A DNA stretch of 64,000 nt from Glebionis coronaria (taxonomy: Eukaryota > Streptophyta > Magnoliopsida > Asterales > Asteraceae). The stretch's first letter is position 1. The number at the start of each line of letters is the position of its first letter. Below the pieces are notes generated by a model. The model did not search any database. It was not told the DNA's origin and was given only the letters and a program-made list of their open reading frames with translations. Position numbers and translations under genes: made by a program. Positions 9,153 to 21,878 of the stretch are shown piece after piece. The stretch lies in NCBI GenBank assembly GCA_025667525.1, contig CM046880.1, positions 600,937,452 through 601,001,451 on the forward strand, given 5' to 3'.

Positions 9153-12100
9153 AGGCCCAAAAAGCCATTTTACTATGTTTTTTTCATTAGTTTTGTATAT
9201 TTTCCACCTTTGTAGGTTTCCGAAGGAAAATCAATATCATTTTTGTGTTGATCAAACAATGTTAAATATTGTTTGAGCTCACTCGTATTTTTAATATCAA
9301 TTGATGGTATGCCATCACGATTTCCTTGTCTAGTAAAACCACAACTACATCACCAACTAATTTGCTACATTCAAGTCTGGTTAAAACATAGCCAAATCGA
9401 ACCAAAACATGCTAAAGACGACCACAACATGATCAATACAATCAAACCATAGTAGAAATCCTATTTCCACGGATTTGGCATGGTTTGCCCGCTTTATTCA
9501 GACTTTCTCCGGTTTCCCCGGTTAACGTCCGATTTCGTCCGATCTCGTCCGATTTCGTCCGGTTTGATATGTTTCGAACGGTCTAGCCCGTTTCAGCCGG
9601 ATTTGGATGTGTATAACCATGTTTGAAAGTTGTACAGTTAGTATATGCCAATGAAATTATATATTGATGGAGGCAAAAGTGTTAAAGAAGAGACTGACTT
9701 GGTTCTCGAAGCCCAAGATCGTGTGACGAAGAAGGCTTTCTTAAAAAGGTCATAACTTCAGCACCGTAAGTTCGTTTTCAGCCCATGACCTGTCAAAACG
9801 ACCGAAAAAACAAGAGGAACATCGCTGTAACCAACTTTAAGCTGGTTAAGTGATTTTGAAGGCCCAAAAAGCCATTTTACTATGTTTTTTCATTAGTTTT
9901 GTATATTTTCCATCTTTGTAGGTTTCCGAAGGAAAATCAATATCATTTTTGTGTTGATCAAACAATGTTAAATATTGTTTGAGCTCACTCGTATTTTTAA
10001 TATCAATTGATGGTATGCCATCACGATTTCCTTGTCTAGTAAAACCACAACTACATCACCAACTAATTTGCTACATTCAAGTCTGGTTAAAACATAGCCA
10101 AATCGAACCAAAACATGCTAAAGACGACCACAACATGATCAATACAATCAAACCATAGTAGAAATCCTATTTCCACGGATTTGGCATGGTTTGCCCGCTT
10201 TATTCAGACTTTCTCCGGTTTCCCCGGTTAACGTCCGATTTCGTCCGATCTCGTCCGATTTCGTCCGTTTTGATATGTTTCGAACGGTCTAGCCCGTTTC
10301 AGCCGGATTTGGATGTGTATAACCATGTTTGAAAGTTGTACAGTTAGTATATGCCAATGAAATTATATATTGATGGAGGCAAAAGTCTTAAAGAAGAGAC
10401 TGACTTGGTTCTCGAAGCCCAAGATCGTGTGACGAAGAAGGCTTTCTTGAAAAGGTCATAACTTCAACACCGTAAGTTCGTTTTCAGCCCGTGACCTGTC
10501 AAAACGACCGAAAAAACAAGAGGAACATCGTTGTAACCAACTTTAAGCTGGTTAAGTGATTTTGAAGGCCCAAAAAGCCATTTTACTATGTTTTTTTCAT
10601 TAGTTTTGTATATTTTCCACCTTTGTAGGTTTCCGAAGGAAAATCAATATCATTTTTGTGTTGATCAAACAATGTTAAATATTGTTTGAGCTCACTCGTA
10701 TTTTTAATATCAATTGATGGTATGCCATCACGATTTCCTTGTCTAGTAAAACCACAACTACATCACCAACTAATTTGCTACATTCAAGTCTGGTTAAAAC
10801 ATAACCAAACCGAACCAAAACATGCTAAAGACGACCACAACATGATCAATACAATCAAACCATAGTAGAAATCATATTTCCACGGATTTGGCATGGTTTG
10901 CCCGCTTTATTCAGACTTTCTCCGGTTTCCCCGGTTAACGTCCGATTTCGTCCGATCTCGTCCGATTTCGTCCGTTTTGATATGTTTCGAACGGTCTAGC
11001 CCGTTTCAGCCGGATTTGGATGTGTATAACCATGTTTGAAAGTTGTACAGTTAGTATATGCCAATGAAATTATATATTGATGGAGGCAAAAGTCTTAAAG
11101 AAGAGACTGACTTGGTTCTCGAAGCCCAAGATCGTGTGACAAAGAAGGCTTTCTTAAAAAGGTCATAACTTCAGCAGCGTAAGTTCGTTTTCAGCCCGTG
11201 ACCTGTCAAAACGACCGAAAAAACAAGAGGAACATCGCTGTAACCAACTTTAAGCTGGTTAAGTGATTTTGAAGGCCCAAAAAGCCGTTTTACTATGTTT
11301 TTTTCATTAGTTTTGTATATTTTCCACCTTTGTAGGTTTCCGAAGGAAAATCAATATCATTTTTGTGTTGATCAAACAATGTTAAATATTGTTTGAGCTC
11401 ACTCGTATTTTTAATATCAATTGATGGTATGCCATCACGATTTCCTTGTCTAGTAAAACCACAACTACATCACCAACTAATTTGCTACATTCAATTCTGG
11501 TTAAAACATAGCCAAACCGAACCAAAACATGCTAAAGACGACCACAACATGATCAATACAATCAAACCATAGTAGAAATCATATTCCCACGGATTTGGCA
11601 TGGTTTGCCCGCTTTATTCAGACTTTCTCCGGTTTCCCCGGTTAACGTCCGATTTCGTCCGATCTCGTCCGATTTCGTCCGTTTTGATATGTTTCGAACG
11701 GTCTAGCCCGTTTCAGCCGGATTTGGATGTGTATAACCATGTTTGAAAGTTGTACAGTTAGTATATGCCAATGAAATTATATATTGATGGAGGCAAAAGT
11801 GTTAAAGAAGAGATTGACTTGGTTCTCGAAGCCCAAGATCGTGTGACGAAGAAGGCTTTCTTAAAAAAGTCATAACTTCAGCACCGTAAGTTCGTTTTCA
11901 GCCCGTGACCTGTCAAAACGACCGAAAAAACAAGAGGAACATCGTTGTAACCAACTTTAAGCTGGTTAAGTGATTTTGAAGGCCCAAAAAGCCATTTTAC
12001 TATGTTTTTTTCATTAGTTTTGTATATTTTTCACCTTTGTAGGTTTCCGAAGGAAAATCAATATCATTTTTGTGTTGATCAAACAATGTTAAATATTGTT

Positions 12101-15100
12101 TGAGCTCACTCGTATTTTTAATATCAATTGATGGTATGCCATCACGATTTCCTTGTCTAGTAAAACCACAACTACATCACCAACTAATTTGCTACATTCA
12201 AGTCTGGTTAAAACATAGCCAAACCGAACCAAAACATGCTAAAGACGGCCACAACATGATCAATACAATCAAACCATAGTAGAAATCATATTTCCAAGGA
12301 TTTGGCATGGTTTGCCCGCTTTATTCAGACTTTCTCCGGTTTCCCCGGTTAACATCCGATTTCGTCCGATCTCGTCCGATTTCGTCCGTTTTGATATGTT
12401 TCGAACGGTCTAGCCCGTTTCAGCCGGATTTGGATGTGTATAACCATGTTTGAAAGTTGTACAGTTAGTATATGCCAATGAAATTATATATTCATGGAGG
12501 CAAAAGTGTTAAAGAAGAGACTGACTTGGTTCTCGAAGCCCAAGATCGTGTGAAGAAGAAGGCTTTCTTAAAAAGGTCATAACTTCAGCATCGTAAGTTC
12601 GTTTTCAGCCCGTGACCTGTCAAAATGACCGAAAAAACAAGAGGAACATCGCTATAACCAACTTTAAGCTGGTTAAGTGATTTTGAAGGCCCAAAAAGCC
12701 ATTTTACTATGTTTTTTTCATTAGTTTTGTATATTTTCCACCTTTGTAGGTTTCCGAAGGAAAATCAATATCATTTTTGTGTTGATCAAACAATGTTAAA
12801 TATTGTTTGAGCTCACTCGTATTTTTAATATCAATTGATGGTTTGCCATCACGATTTCCTTGTCTAGTAAAACCACAACTACATCACCAACTAATTTGCT
12901 ACATTCAAGTCTGGTTAAAATATAGCCAAACCGAACCAAAACATGCTAAAGACGACCACAACATGATCAATACAATCAAACCATAGTAGAAATCATATTT
13001 CCACGGATTTGGCATGGTTTGCCCGCTTTATTCAGACTTCCTCCGGTTTCCCCGGTTAACGTCCGATTTCGTCCGATCTCGTCCGATTTCGTCCGTTTTG
13101 ATATGTTTCGAACGGTCTAGCCCGTTTCAACCGGATTTGGATGTGTATAACCATGTTTGAAAGTTGTACAGTTAGTATATGCCAATGAAATTATATATTG
13201 ATGGAGGCAAAAGTGTTAAAGAAGAGACTGACTTGGTTCTCGAAGCCCAAGATCGTGTGACGAAGAAGGCTTTCTTAAAAAGGTCATAACTTCAGCACCG
13301 TAAGTTCGTTTTCAGCCCGTGACCTGTCAAAACGATCGAAAAAACAAGAGGAACATCGCTGTAACCAACTTTAAGCTGGTTAAGTGATTTTGAAGGCCCA
13401 AAAAGCCATTTTACTATGTTTTTTTCATTAGTTTTGTATATTTTCCACCTTTGTAGGTTTCCGAAGGAAAATCAATATCATTTTTGTGTTGATCAAACAA
13501 TGTTAAATATTGTTTGAGCTCACTCGTATTTTTAATATCAATTGATGGTATGCCATCACGATTTCCTTGTCTAGTAAAACCACAACTACGTCACCAACTA
13601 ATTTGCTACATTCAAGTCTGGTTAAAACATAGCGAAACCGAACCAAAACATGCTAAAGACGACCACAACATGATCAATACAATCAAACCATAGTAGAAAT
13701 CATATTTCCACGGATTTGGCATGGTTTGCCCGCTTTATTCAGACTTTCTCCGGTTTCCCCGGTTAACGTCTGATTTCGTCCGATCTCGTCCGATTTCGTC
13801 CGTTTTGATATGTTTCGAATGGTCTTGCCCGTTTCAGCTGGATTTGGATGTGTATAACCATGTTTGAAAGTTGTACAGTTAGTATATGCCAATGAAATTA
13901 TATATTGATGGAGGCAAAAGTGTTAAAGAAGAGACTGACTTGGTTCTCGAAGCCCAAGATCGTGTGAAGAAGAAGGTTTTCTTAAAAAGGTCATAACTTC
14001 AGCACCGTAAGTTCGTTTTCAGCCCGTGACCTGTCAAAACGACCGAAAAAACAAGAGGAACATCGCTATAACCAACTTTAAGCTGGTTAAGTGATTTTGA
14101 AGGCCCAAAAAGCCATTTTACTATGTTTTTTTCATTAGTTTTGTATATTTTCCACCTTTGTAGGTTTCCGAAGGAAAATCAATATCATTTTTGTGTTGAT
14201 CAAACAATGTTAAATATTGTTTGAGCTCCCTCGTATTTTTAATATCAATTGATGGTATGCCATCACGATTTCCTTGTCTAGTAAAACCACAACTACATCA
14301 CCAACTAATTTGCTACATTCAAGTCTGGTTAAAACATAGCCAAACCGAACCAAAACATGCTAAAGACGACCACAACATGATCAATACAATCAAACCATAG
14401 TAGAAATCCTATTTCCACGGATTTGGCATGGTTTGCCCGCTTTATTCAGACTTTCTCCGGTTTCCCCGGTTAACGTCCGATTTCGTCCGATCTCGTCCGA
14501 TTTCGTCCGTTTTGATATGTTTCGAACGGTCTAGCCCGTTTCAGCCGGATTTGGATGTGTATAACCATGTTTGAAAGTTGTACAATTAGTATATGCCAAT
14601 GAAATTATATATTGATGGAGGCAAAAGTGTTAAAGAAGAGACTGACTTGGTTCTCGAAGCCCAAGATCGTGTGACGAAGAAGGCTTTCTTAAAAAGGTCA
14701 TAACTTCAGCACCGTAAGTTCGTTTTCAGCCCGTGACCTGTCAAAACGACCGAAAAAACAAGAGGAACATCGCTGTAACCAACTTTAAGCTGGTTAAGTG
14801 ATTTTGAAGGCCCAAAAAGCCATTTTACTATGTTTTTTTCATTAGTTTTGTATATTTTCCACCTTTGTAGGTTTCCGAAGGAAAATCAATATCATTTTTG
14901 TGTTGATCAAACAATGTTAAATATTGTTTGAGCTCACTCGTATTTTTAATATCAATTGATGGTATGCCATCACGATTTCCTTGTCTAGTAAAACCACAAC
15001 TACGTCACCAACTAATTTGCTACATTCAAGTCTGGTTAAAACATAGCCAAACCGAACCAAAACATGCTAAAGACGACCACAACATGATCAATACAATCAA

Positions 15101-15514
15101 ACCATAGTAGAAATCATATTTCCACGGATTTGGCATGGTTTGCCCGCTTTATTCAGACTTTCTCCGGTTTCCCCGGTTAACGTCCGATTTCGTCCGATCT
15201 CGTCCGATTTCGTCCGTTTTGATATGTTTCGAACGGTCTAGCCCGTTTCAGCCGGATTTGGATGTGTATAACCATGTTTGAAAGTTGTACAGTTAGTATA
15301 TGCCAATGAAATTATATATTGATGGAGGCAAAAGTGTTAAAGAAGAGACTGACTTGGTTCTCGAAGCCCAAGATCGTGTGACGAAGAAGGCTTTCTTAAA
15401 AAGGTCATAACTTCAGCACCGTAAGTTCGTTTTCAGCCCGTGACCTGTCAAAACGACCGAAAAAACAAGAGGAACATCGCTGTAACCAACTTTAAGCTGG
15501 TTAAGTGATTTTGA
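9153..15514 (+). repeat. Units 14-22: mixed region with weak two-unit periodicity
   Basis: No long block repeat is evident here. Neighbours share variants: CCAAATCGAACC in units 14 and 15, and AAAGTCTTAAAG in units 15 and 16. Units 18 and 20 share GTGAAGAAG and CGCTATAACC. Units 20 and 22 share ACTACGTCACC. That hints at a two-unit rhythm from 18 to 22. Unit 15 has a six-base T-run and unit 19 has AAAATATAGCC as in units 7 and 12. Confidence 0.65.
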
Positions 15515-18342
15515 AGGCCCAAAAAGCCATTTTACTATGTTTTTTTCATTAGTTTTGTATATTTTCAACCTTTATAGGTTTCCGAAGGAAAATCAATATC
15601 ATTTTTGTGTTGATCAAACAATGTTAAATATTGTTTGAGCTCACTCGTATTTTTAATATCAATTGATGGTATGCCATCACGATTTCCTTGTCCAGTAAAA
15701 CCACAACTACATCACCAACTAATTTGCTACATTCAAGTCTGGTTAAAACATAGCCAAACCGAACCAAAACATGCTAAAGACGACCACAACATGATCAATA
15801 CAATCAAACCATAGTAGAAATCCTATTTCCACGGATTTGGCATGGTTTGCCCGCTTTATTCAGACTTTCTCCGGTTTCCCCGGTTAACGTCCGATTTCGT
15901 CCGATCTTGTCCGATTTTGTCCGTTTTGATATGTTTCGAACGGTCTAGCCCGTTTCAGCCGGATTTGGATGTGTATAACCATGTTTGAAAGTTGTATAGT
16001 TAGTATATGCCAATGAAATTATATATTGATGGAGGCAAAAGTGTTAAAGAAGAGACTGACTTGGTTCTCGAAGCCCAAGATCGTGTGACGAAGAAGGCTT
16101 TCTTAAAAAGGTCATAACTTCAGCACCGTAAGTTCGTTTTCAGCCCGTGACCTGTCAAAATGACCGAAAAAACAAGAGGAACATCGCTGTAACCACCTTT
16201 AAGCTGGTTAAGTGATTTTGAAGGCCCAAAAAGCCATTTTACTATGTTTTTTTCATTAGTTTTGTATATTTTCCACCTTTGTAGGTTTCCGAAGGAAAAT
16301 CAATATCATTTTTGTGTTGATCAAACAATGTTAAATATTGTTTGAGCTCACTCGTATTTTTAATATCAATTGATGGTATGCCATCACGATTTCCTTGTCT
16401 AGTAAAACCACAACTACATCACCAACTAATTTGCTACATTCAAGTCTGGTTAAAACATAGCCAAACCGAACTAAAACATGCTAAAGACGACCACAACATG
16501 ATCAATACAATCAAACCATAGTAGAAATCCTATTTCCACGGATTTGGCATGGTTTGCCCGCTTTATTCAGACTTTCTCCGGTTTCCCCGGTTAACGTCCG
16601 ATTTCGTCCGATCTCGTCCGATTTCGTCCGTTTTGATATGTTTCGAACGGTCTAGCCCGTTTCAGCCGGATTTGGATGTGTATAACCATGTTTGAAAGTT
16701 GTACAGTTAGTATATGCCAATGAAATTATATATTGATGGAGGCAAAAGTGTTAAAGAAGAGACTGACTTGGTTCTCGAAGCCCAAGATCGTGTGACGAAG
16801 AAGGCTTTCTTAAAAAGGTCATAACTTCAGCACCGTAAGTTCGTTTTCAGCCCGTGACCTGTCAAAACGACCGAAAAAACAAGAGGAACATCGCTGTAAC
16901 CAACTTAAAGCTGGTTAAGTGATTTTGAAGGCCCAAAAAGCCATTTTACTATGTTTTTTTCATTAGTTTTGTATATTTTCCACCTTTGTAGGTTTCCGAA
17001 GGAAAATCAATATCATTTTTGTGTTGATCAAACAATGTTAAATATTGTTTGAGCTCACTCGTATTTTTAATATCAATTGATGGTATGCCATCACGATTTC
17101 CTTGTCTAGTAAAACCACAACTACATCACCAACTAATTTGCTACATTCAAGTCTGGTTAAAACATAGCCAAACCGAACCAAAACATGCTAAAGACGACCA
17201 CAACATGATCAATACAATCAAACCATAGTAGAAATCCTATTTCCACGGATTTGGCATGGTTTGCCCGCTTTATTCAGACTTTCTCCGGTTTCCCCGGTTA
17301 ACGTCCGATTTCGTCCGATCTCGTCCGATTTCGTCCGTTTTGATATGTTTCGAACGGTCTAGCCCGTTTCAGCCGGATTTGGATGTGTATAACCATGTTT
17401 GAAAGTTGTACAGTTAGTATATGCCAATGAAATTATATATTGATGGAGGCAAAAGTGTTAAAGAAGAGACTGACTTGGTTCTCGAAGCCCAAGATCGTGT
17501 GACGAAGAAGGCTTTCTTAAAAAGGTCATAACTTCAGCACCGTAAGTTCGTTTTCAGCCCGTGACCTGTCAAAACGACCGAAAAAACAAGAGGAACATCG
17601 CTGTAACCAACTTAAAGCTGGTTAAGTGATTTTGAAGGCCCAAAAAGCCATTTTACTATGTTTTTTTCATTAGTTTTGTATATTTTCCACCTTTGTAGGT
17701 TTCCGAAGGAAAATCAATATCATTTTTGTGTTGATCAAACAATGTTAAATATTGTTTGAGCTCACTCGTATTTTTAATATCAATTGATGGTATGCCATCA
17801 CGATTTCCTTGTCTAGTAAAACCACAACTACATCACCAACTAATTTGCTACATTCAAGTCTGGTTAAAACATAGCCAAACCGAACCAAAACATGCTAAAG
17901 ACGACCACAACATGATCAATACAATCAAACCATAGTAGAAATCATATTTTCACGGATTTGGCATGGTTTGCCCGCTTTATTCAGACTTTCTCCGGTTTCC
18001 CCGGTTAACGTCCGATTTCGTCCGATCTCGTCCGATTTCGTCCGTTTTGATATGTTTCGAACGGTCTAGCCCGTTTCAGCCGGATTTGGATGTGTATAAC
18101 CATGTTTGAAAGTTGTACAGTTAGTATATGCCAATGAAATTATATATTGATGGAGGCAAAAGTGTTAAAGAAGAGACTGACTTGGTTCTCGAAGCCCAAG
18201 ATCGTGTGACGAAGAAGGCTTTCTTAAAAAGGTCATAACTTCAGCACCGTAAGTTCGTTTTCAGCCCGTGACCTGTCAAAACGACCGAAAAAACAAGAGG
18301 AACGTCACTGTAACCAACTTTAAGCTGGTTAAGTGATTTTGA
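15515..18342 (+). repeat. Units 23-26: transition into the two-unit repeat
   Basis: Unit 23 has CTTTATAGG and GTCCAGTAA, both of which return in units 29 and 31, but it lacks their extra T. Unit 24 has CGAACTAAAACA, also found in 27, 29 and 31. Units 24 and 25 both end with AACTTAAAGCTGG, a variant I see only in these two, so they look like a recent tandem copy. Unit 26 has CATATTTTCACGG and AACGTCACTG. Confidence 0.65.
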
Positions 18343-21300
18343 AGGCCCAAAAAGCCATTTTACTATGTTTTTTTTCATTAGTTTTGTATATTTTCCACCT
18401 TTATAGGTTTCCGAAGGAAAATCAATATCATTTTTGTGTTGATCAAACAATGTTAAATATTGTTTGAGCTCACTCGTATTTTTAATATCAATTGATGGTA
18501 TGCCATCACGATTTCCTTGTCTAGTAAAACCACAACTACATCACCAACTAATTTGCTACATTCAAGTCTGGTTAAAACATAGCCAAACCGAACTAAAACA
18601 TGCTAAAGACGACCACAACATGATCAATACAATCAAACCATAGTAGAAATCCTATTTCCACGGATTTGGCATGGTTTGCCCGCTTTATTCAGACTTTCTC
18701 CGGTTTCCCCGGTTAACGTCCGATTTCGTCCGATCTCGTCCGATTTCGTCCGTTTTGATATGTTTCGAACGGTCTAGCCCGTTTCAGCCGGATTTGGATG
18801 TGTATAACCATGTTTGAAAGTTGTACAGTTAGTATATGCCAATGAAATTATATATTGATGGAGGCAAAAGTGTTAAAGAAGAGACTGACTTGGTTCTCGA
18901 AGCCCAAGATCGTGTGACGAAGAAGGCTTTCTTAAAAAGGTCATAACTTCAGCACCGTAAGTTCGTTTTCAGCCCGTGACCTGTCAAAACGACCGAAGAA
19001 ACAAGAGGAACATCGCTGTAACCAACTTTAAGCTGGTTAAGTGATTTTGAAGGCCCAAAAAGCCATTTTACTATGTTTTTTTCATTAGTTTTGTATATTT
19101 TCCACCTTTGTAGGTTTCCGAAGGAAAATCAATATCATTTTTGTGTTGATCAAACAATGTTAAATATTGTTTGAGCTCACTCGTATTTTTAATATCAATT
19201 GATGGTATGCCATCACGATTTCCTTGTCTAGTAAAACCACAACTACATCACCAACTAATTTGCTACATTCAAGTCTGGTTAAAACATAGCCAAACCGAAC
19301 CAAAACATGCTAAAGACGACCACAACATGATCAATACAATCAAACCATAGTAGAAATCATATTTCCACGGATTTGGCATGGTTTGCCCGCTTTATTCAGA
19401 CTTTCTCCGGTTTCCCCGGTTAACGTCCGATTTCGTCCGATCTCGTCCGATTTCGTCCGTTTTGATATGTTTCGAACGGTCTAGCCCGTTTCAGCCGGAT
19501 TTGGATGTGTATAACCATGTTTGAAAGTTGTACAGTTAGTATATGCCAATGAAATTATATATTGATGGAGGCAAAAGTGTTAAAGAAGAGACTGACTTGG
19601 TTCTCGAAGCCCAAGATCGTGTGACGAAGAAGGCTTTCTTAAAAAGGTCATAACTTCAGCACCGTAAGTTCGTTTTCAGCCCGTGACCTGTCAAAACGAC
19701 CGAAAAAACAAGAGGAACATCGCTGTAACCAACTTTAAGCTGGTTAAGTGATTTTGAAGGCCCAAAAAGCCATTTTACTATGTTTTTTTTCATTAGTTTT
19801 GTATATTTTCCACCTTTATAGGTTTCCGAAGGAAAATCAATATCATTTTTGTGTTGATCAAACAATGTTAAATATTGTTTGAGCTCACTCGTATTTTTAA
19901 TATCAATTGATGGTATGCCATCACGATTTCCTTGTCCAGTAAAACCACAACTACATCACCAACTAATTTGCTACATTCAAGTCTGGTTAAAACATAGCCA
20001 AACCGAACTAAAACATGCTAAAGACGACCACAACATGATCAATACAATCAAACCATAGTAGAAATCCTATTTCCACGGATTTGGCATGGTTTGCCCGCTT
20101 TATTCAGACTTTCTCCGGTTTCCCCGGTTAACGTCCGATTTCGTCCGATCTCGTCCGATTTCGTCCGTTTTGATATGTTTCGAACGTTCTAGCCCGTTTC
20201 AGCCGGATTTGGATGTGTATAACCATGTTTGAAAGTTGTACAGTTAGTATATGCCAATGAAATTATATATTGATGGAGGCAAAAGTGTTAAAGAAGAGAC
20301 TGACTTGGTTCTCGAAGCCCAAGATCGTGTGACGAAGAAGGCTTTCTTAAAAAGGTCATAACTTCAGCACCGTAAGTTCGTTTTCAGCCCGTGACCTGTC
20401 AAAACGACCGAAAAAACAAGAGGAACATCGCTGTAACCAACTTTAAGCTGGTTAAGTGATTTTGAAGGCCCAAAAAGCCATTTTACTATGTTTTTTTCAT
20501 TAGTTTTGTATATTTTCCACCTTTGTAGGTTTCCGAAGGAAAATCAATATCATTTTTGTGTTGATCAAACAATGTTAAATATTGTTTGAGCTCACTCGTA
20601 TTTTTAATATCAATTGATGGTATGCCATCACGATTTCCTTGTCTAGTAAAACCACAACTACATCACCAACTAATTTGCTACATTCAAGTCTGGTTAAAAC
20701 ATAGCCAAACCGAACCAAAACATGCTAAAGACGACCACAACATGATCAATACAATCAAACCATAGTAGAAATCATATTTCCACGGATTTGGCATGGTTTG
20801 CCCGCTTTATTCAGACTTTCTCCGGTTTCCCCGGTTAACGTCCGATTTCGTCCGATCTCGTCCGATTTCGTCCGTTTTGATATGTTTCGAACGGTCTAGC
20901 CCGTTTCAGCCGGATTTGGATGTGTATAACCATGTTTGAAAGTTGTACAGTTAGTATATGCCAATGAAATTATATATTGATGGAGGCAAAAGTGTTAAAG
21001 AAGAGACTGACTTGGTTCTTGAAGCCCAAGATCGTGTGACGAAGAAGGCTTTCTTAAAAAGGTCATAACTTCAGCACCGTAAGTTCGTTTTCAGCCCGTG
21101 ACCTGTCAAAACGACCGAAAAAACAAGAGGAACATCGCTGTAACCAACTTTAAGCTGGTTAAGTGATTTTGAAGGCCCAAAAAGCCATTTTACTATGTTT
21201 TTTTTCATTAGTTTTGTATATTTTCCACCTTTATAGGTTTCCGAAGGAAAATCAATATCATTTTTGTGTTGATCAAACAATGTTAAATATTGTTTGAGCT

Positions 21301-21878
21301 CACTCGTATTTTTAATATCAATTGATGGTATGCCATCACGATTTCCTTGTCCAGTAAAACCACAACTACATCACCAACTAATTTGCTACATTCAAGTCTG
21401 GTTAAAACATAGCCAAACCGAACTAAAACATGCTAAAGACGACCACAACATGATCAATACAATCAAACCATAGTAGAAATCCTATTTCCACGGATTTGGC
21501 ATGGTTTGCCCGCTTTATTCAGACTTTCTCCGGTTTCCCCGGTTAACGTCCGATTTCGTCCGATCTCGTCCGATTTCGTCCGTTTTGATATGTTTCGAAC
21601 GTTCTAGCCCGTTTCAGCCGGATTTGGATGTGTATAACCATGTTTGAAAGTTGTACAGTTAGTATATGCCAATGAAATTATATATTGATGGAGGCAAAAG
21701 TGTTAAAGAAGAGACTGACTTGGTTCTCGAAGCCCAAGATCGTGTGACGAAGAAGGCTTTCTTAAAAAGGTCATAACTTCAGCACCGTAAGTTCGTTTTC
21801 AGCCCGTGACCTGTCAAAACGACCGAAAACAAGAGGAACATCGCTGTAACCAACTTTAAGCTGGTTAAGTGATTTTGA
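18343..21878 (+). repeat. Units 27-31: two-unit higher-order repeat, period 1,415 bp
   Basis: Units 27, 29 and 31 share an eight-base T-run, CTTTATAGG and CGAACTAAAACA. Units 28 and 30 between them share CATATTTCC. Units 29 and 31 are closest, adding GTCCAGTAA and AACGTTCTAG. The period is exact: starts at 18343, 19758 and 21173. Identical reverse-strand frames at 18241-18450, 19656-19865 and 21071-21280 are by-products of the extra T and carry no coding evidence. Unit 31 also has a two-base loss in the A-run near 21827. Confidence 0.9.

Noticed and set aside
13683..13892. Reverse-strand open frame across the minisatellite in unit 20, and similar frames at 23661-23855 and 28597-28791
   Set aside because: Each depends on private substitutions in a single unit that remove a stop or create a start. 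Repetitive, low-information peptide; no coding support.
18241..21280. Three identical 69-residue reverse-strand open frames at 18241-18450, 19656-19865 and 21071-21280
   Set aside because: They exist only because units 27, 29 and 31 have one extra T in the T-run plus a T-to-A-type change nearby. Their repetition reflects the 1,415-bp repeat, not selection. They span a unit boundary and resemble no protein family.
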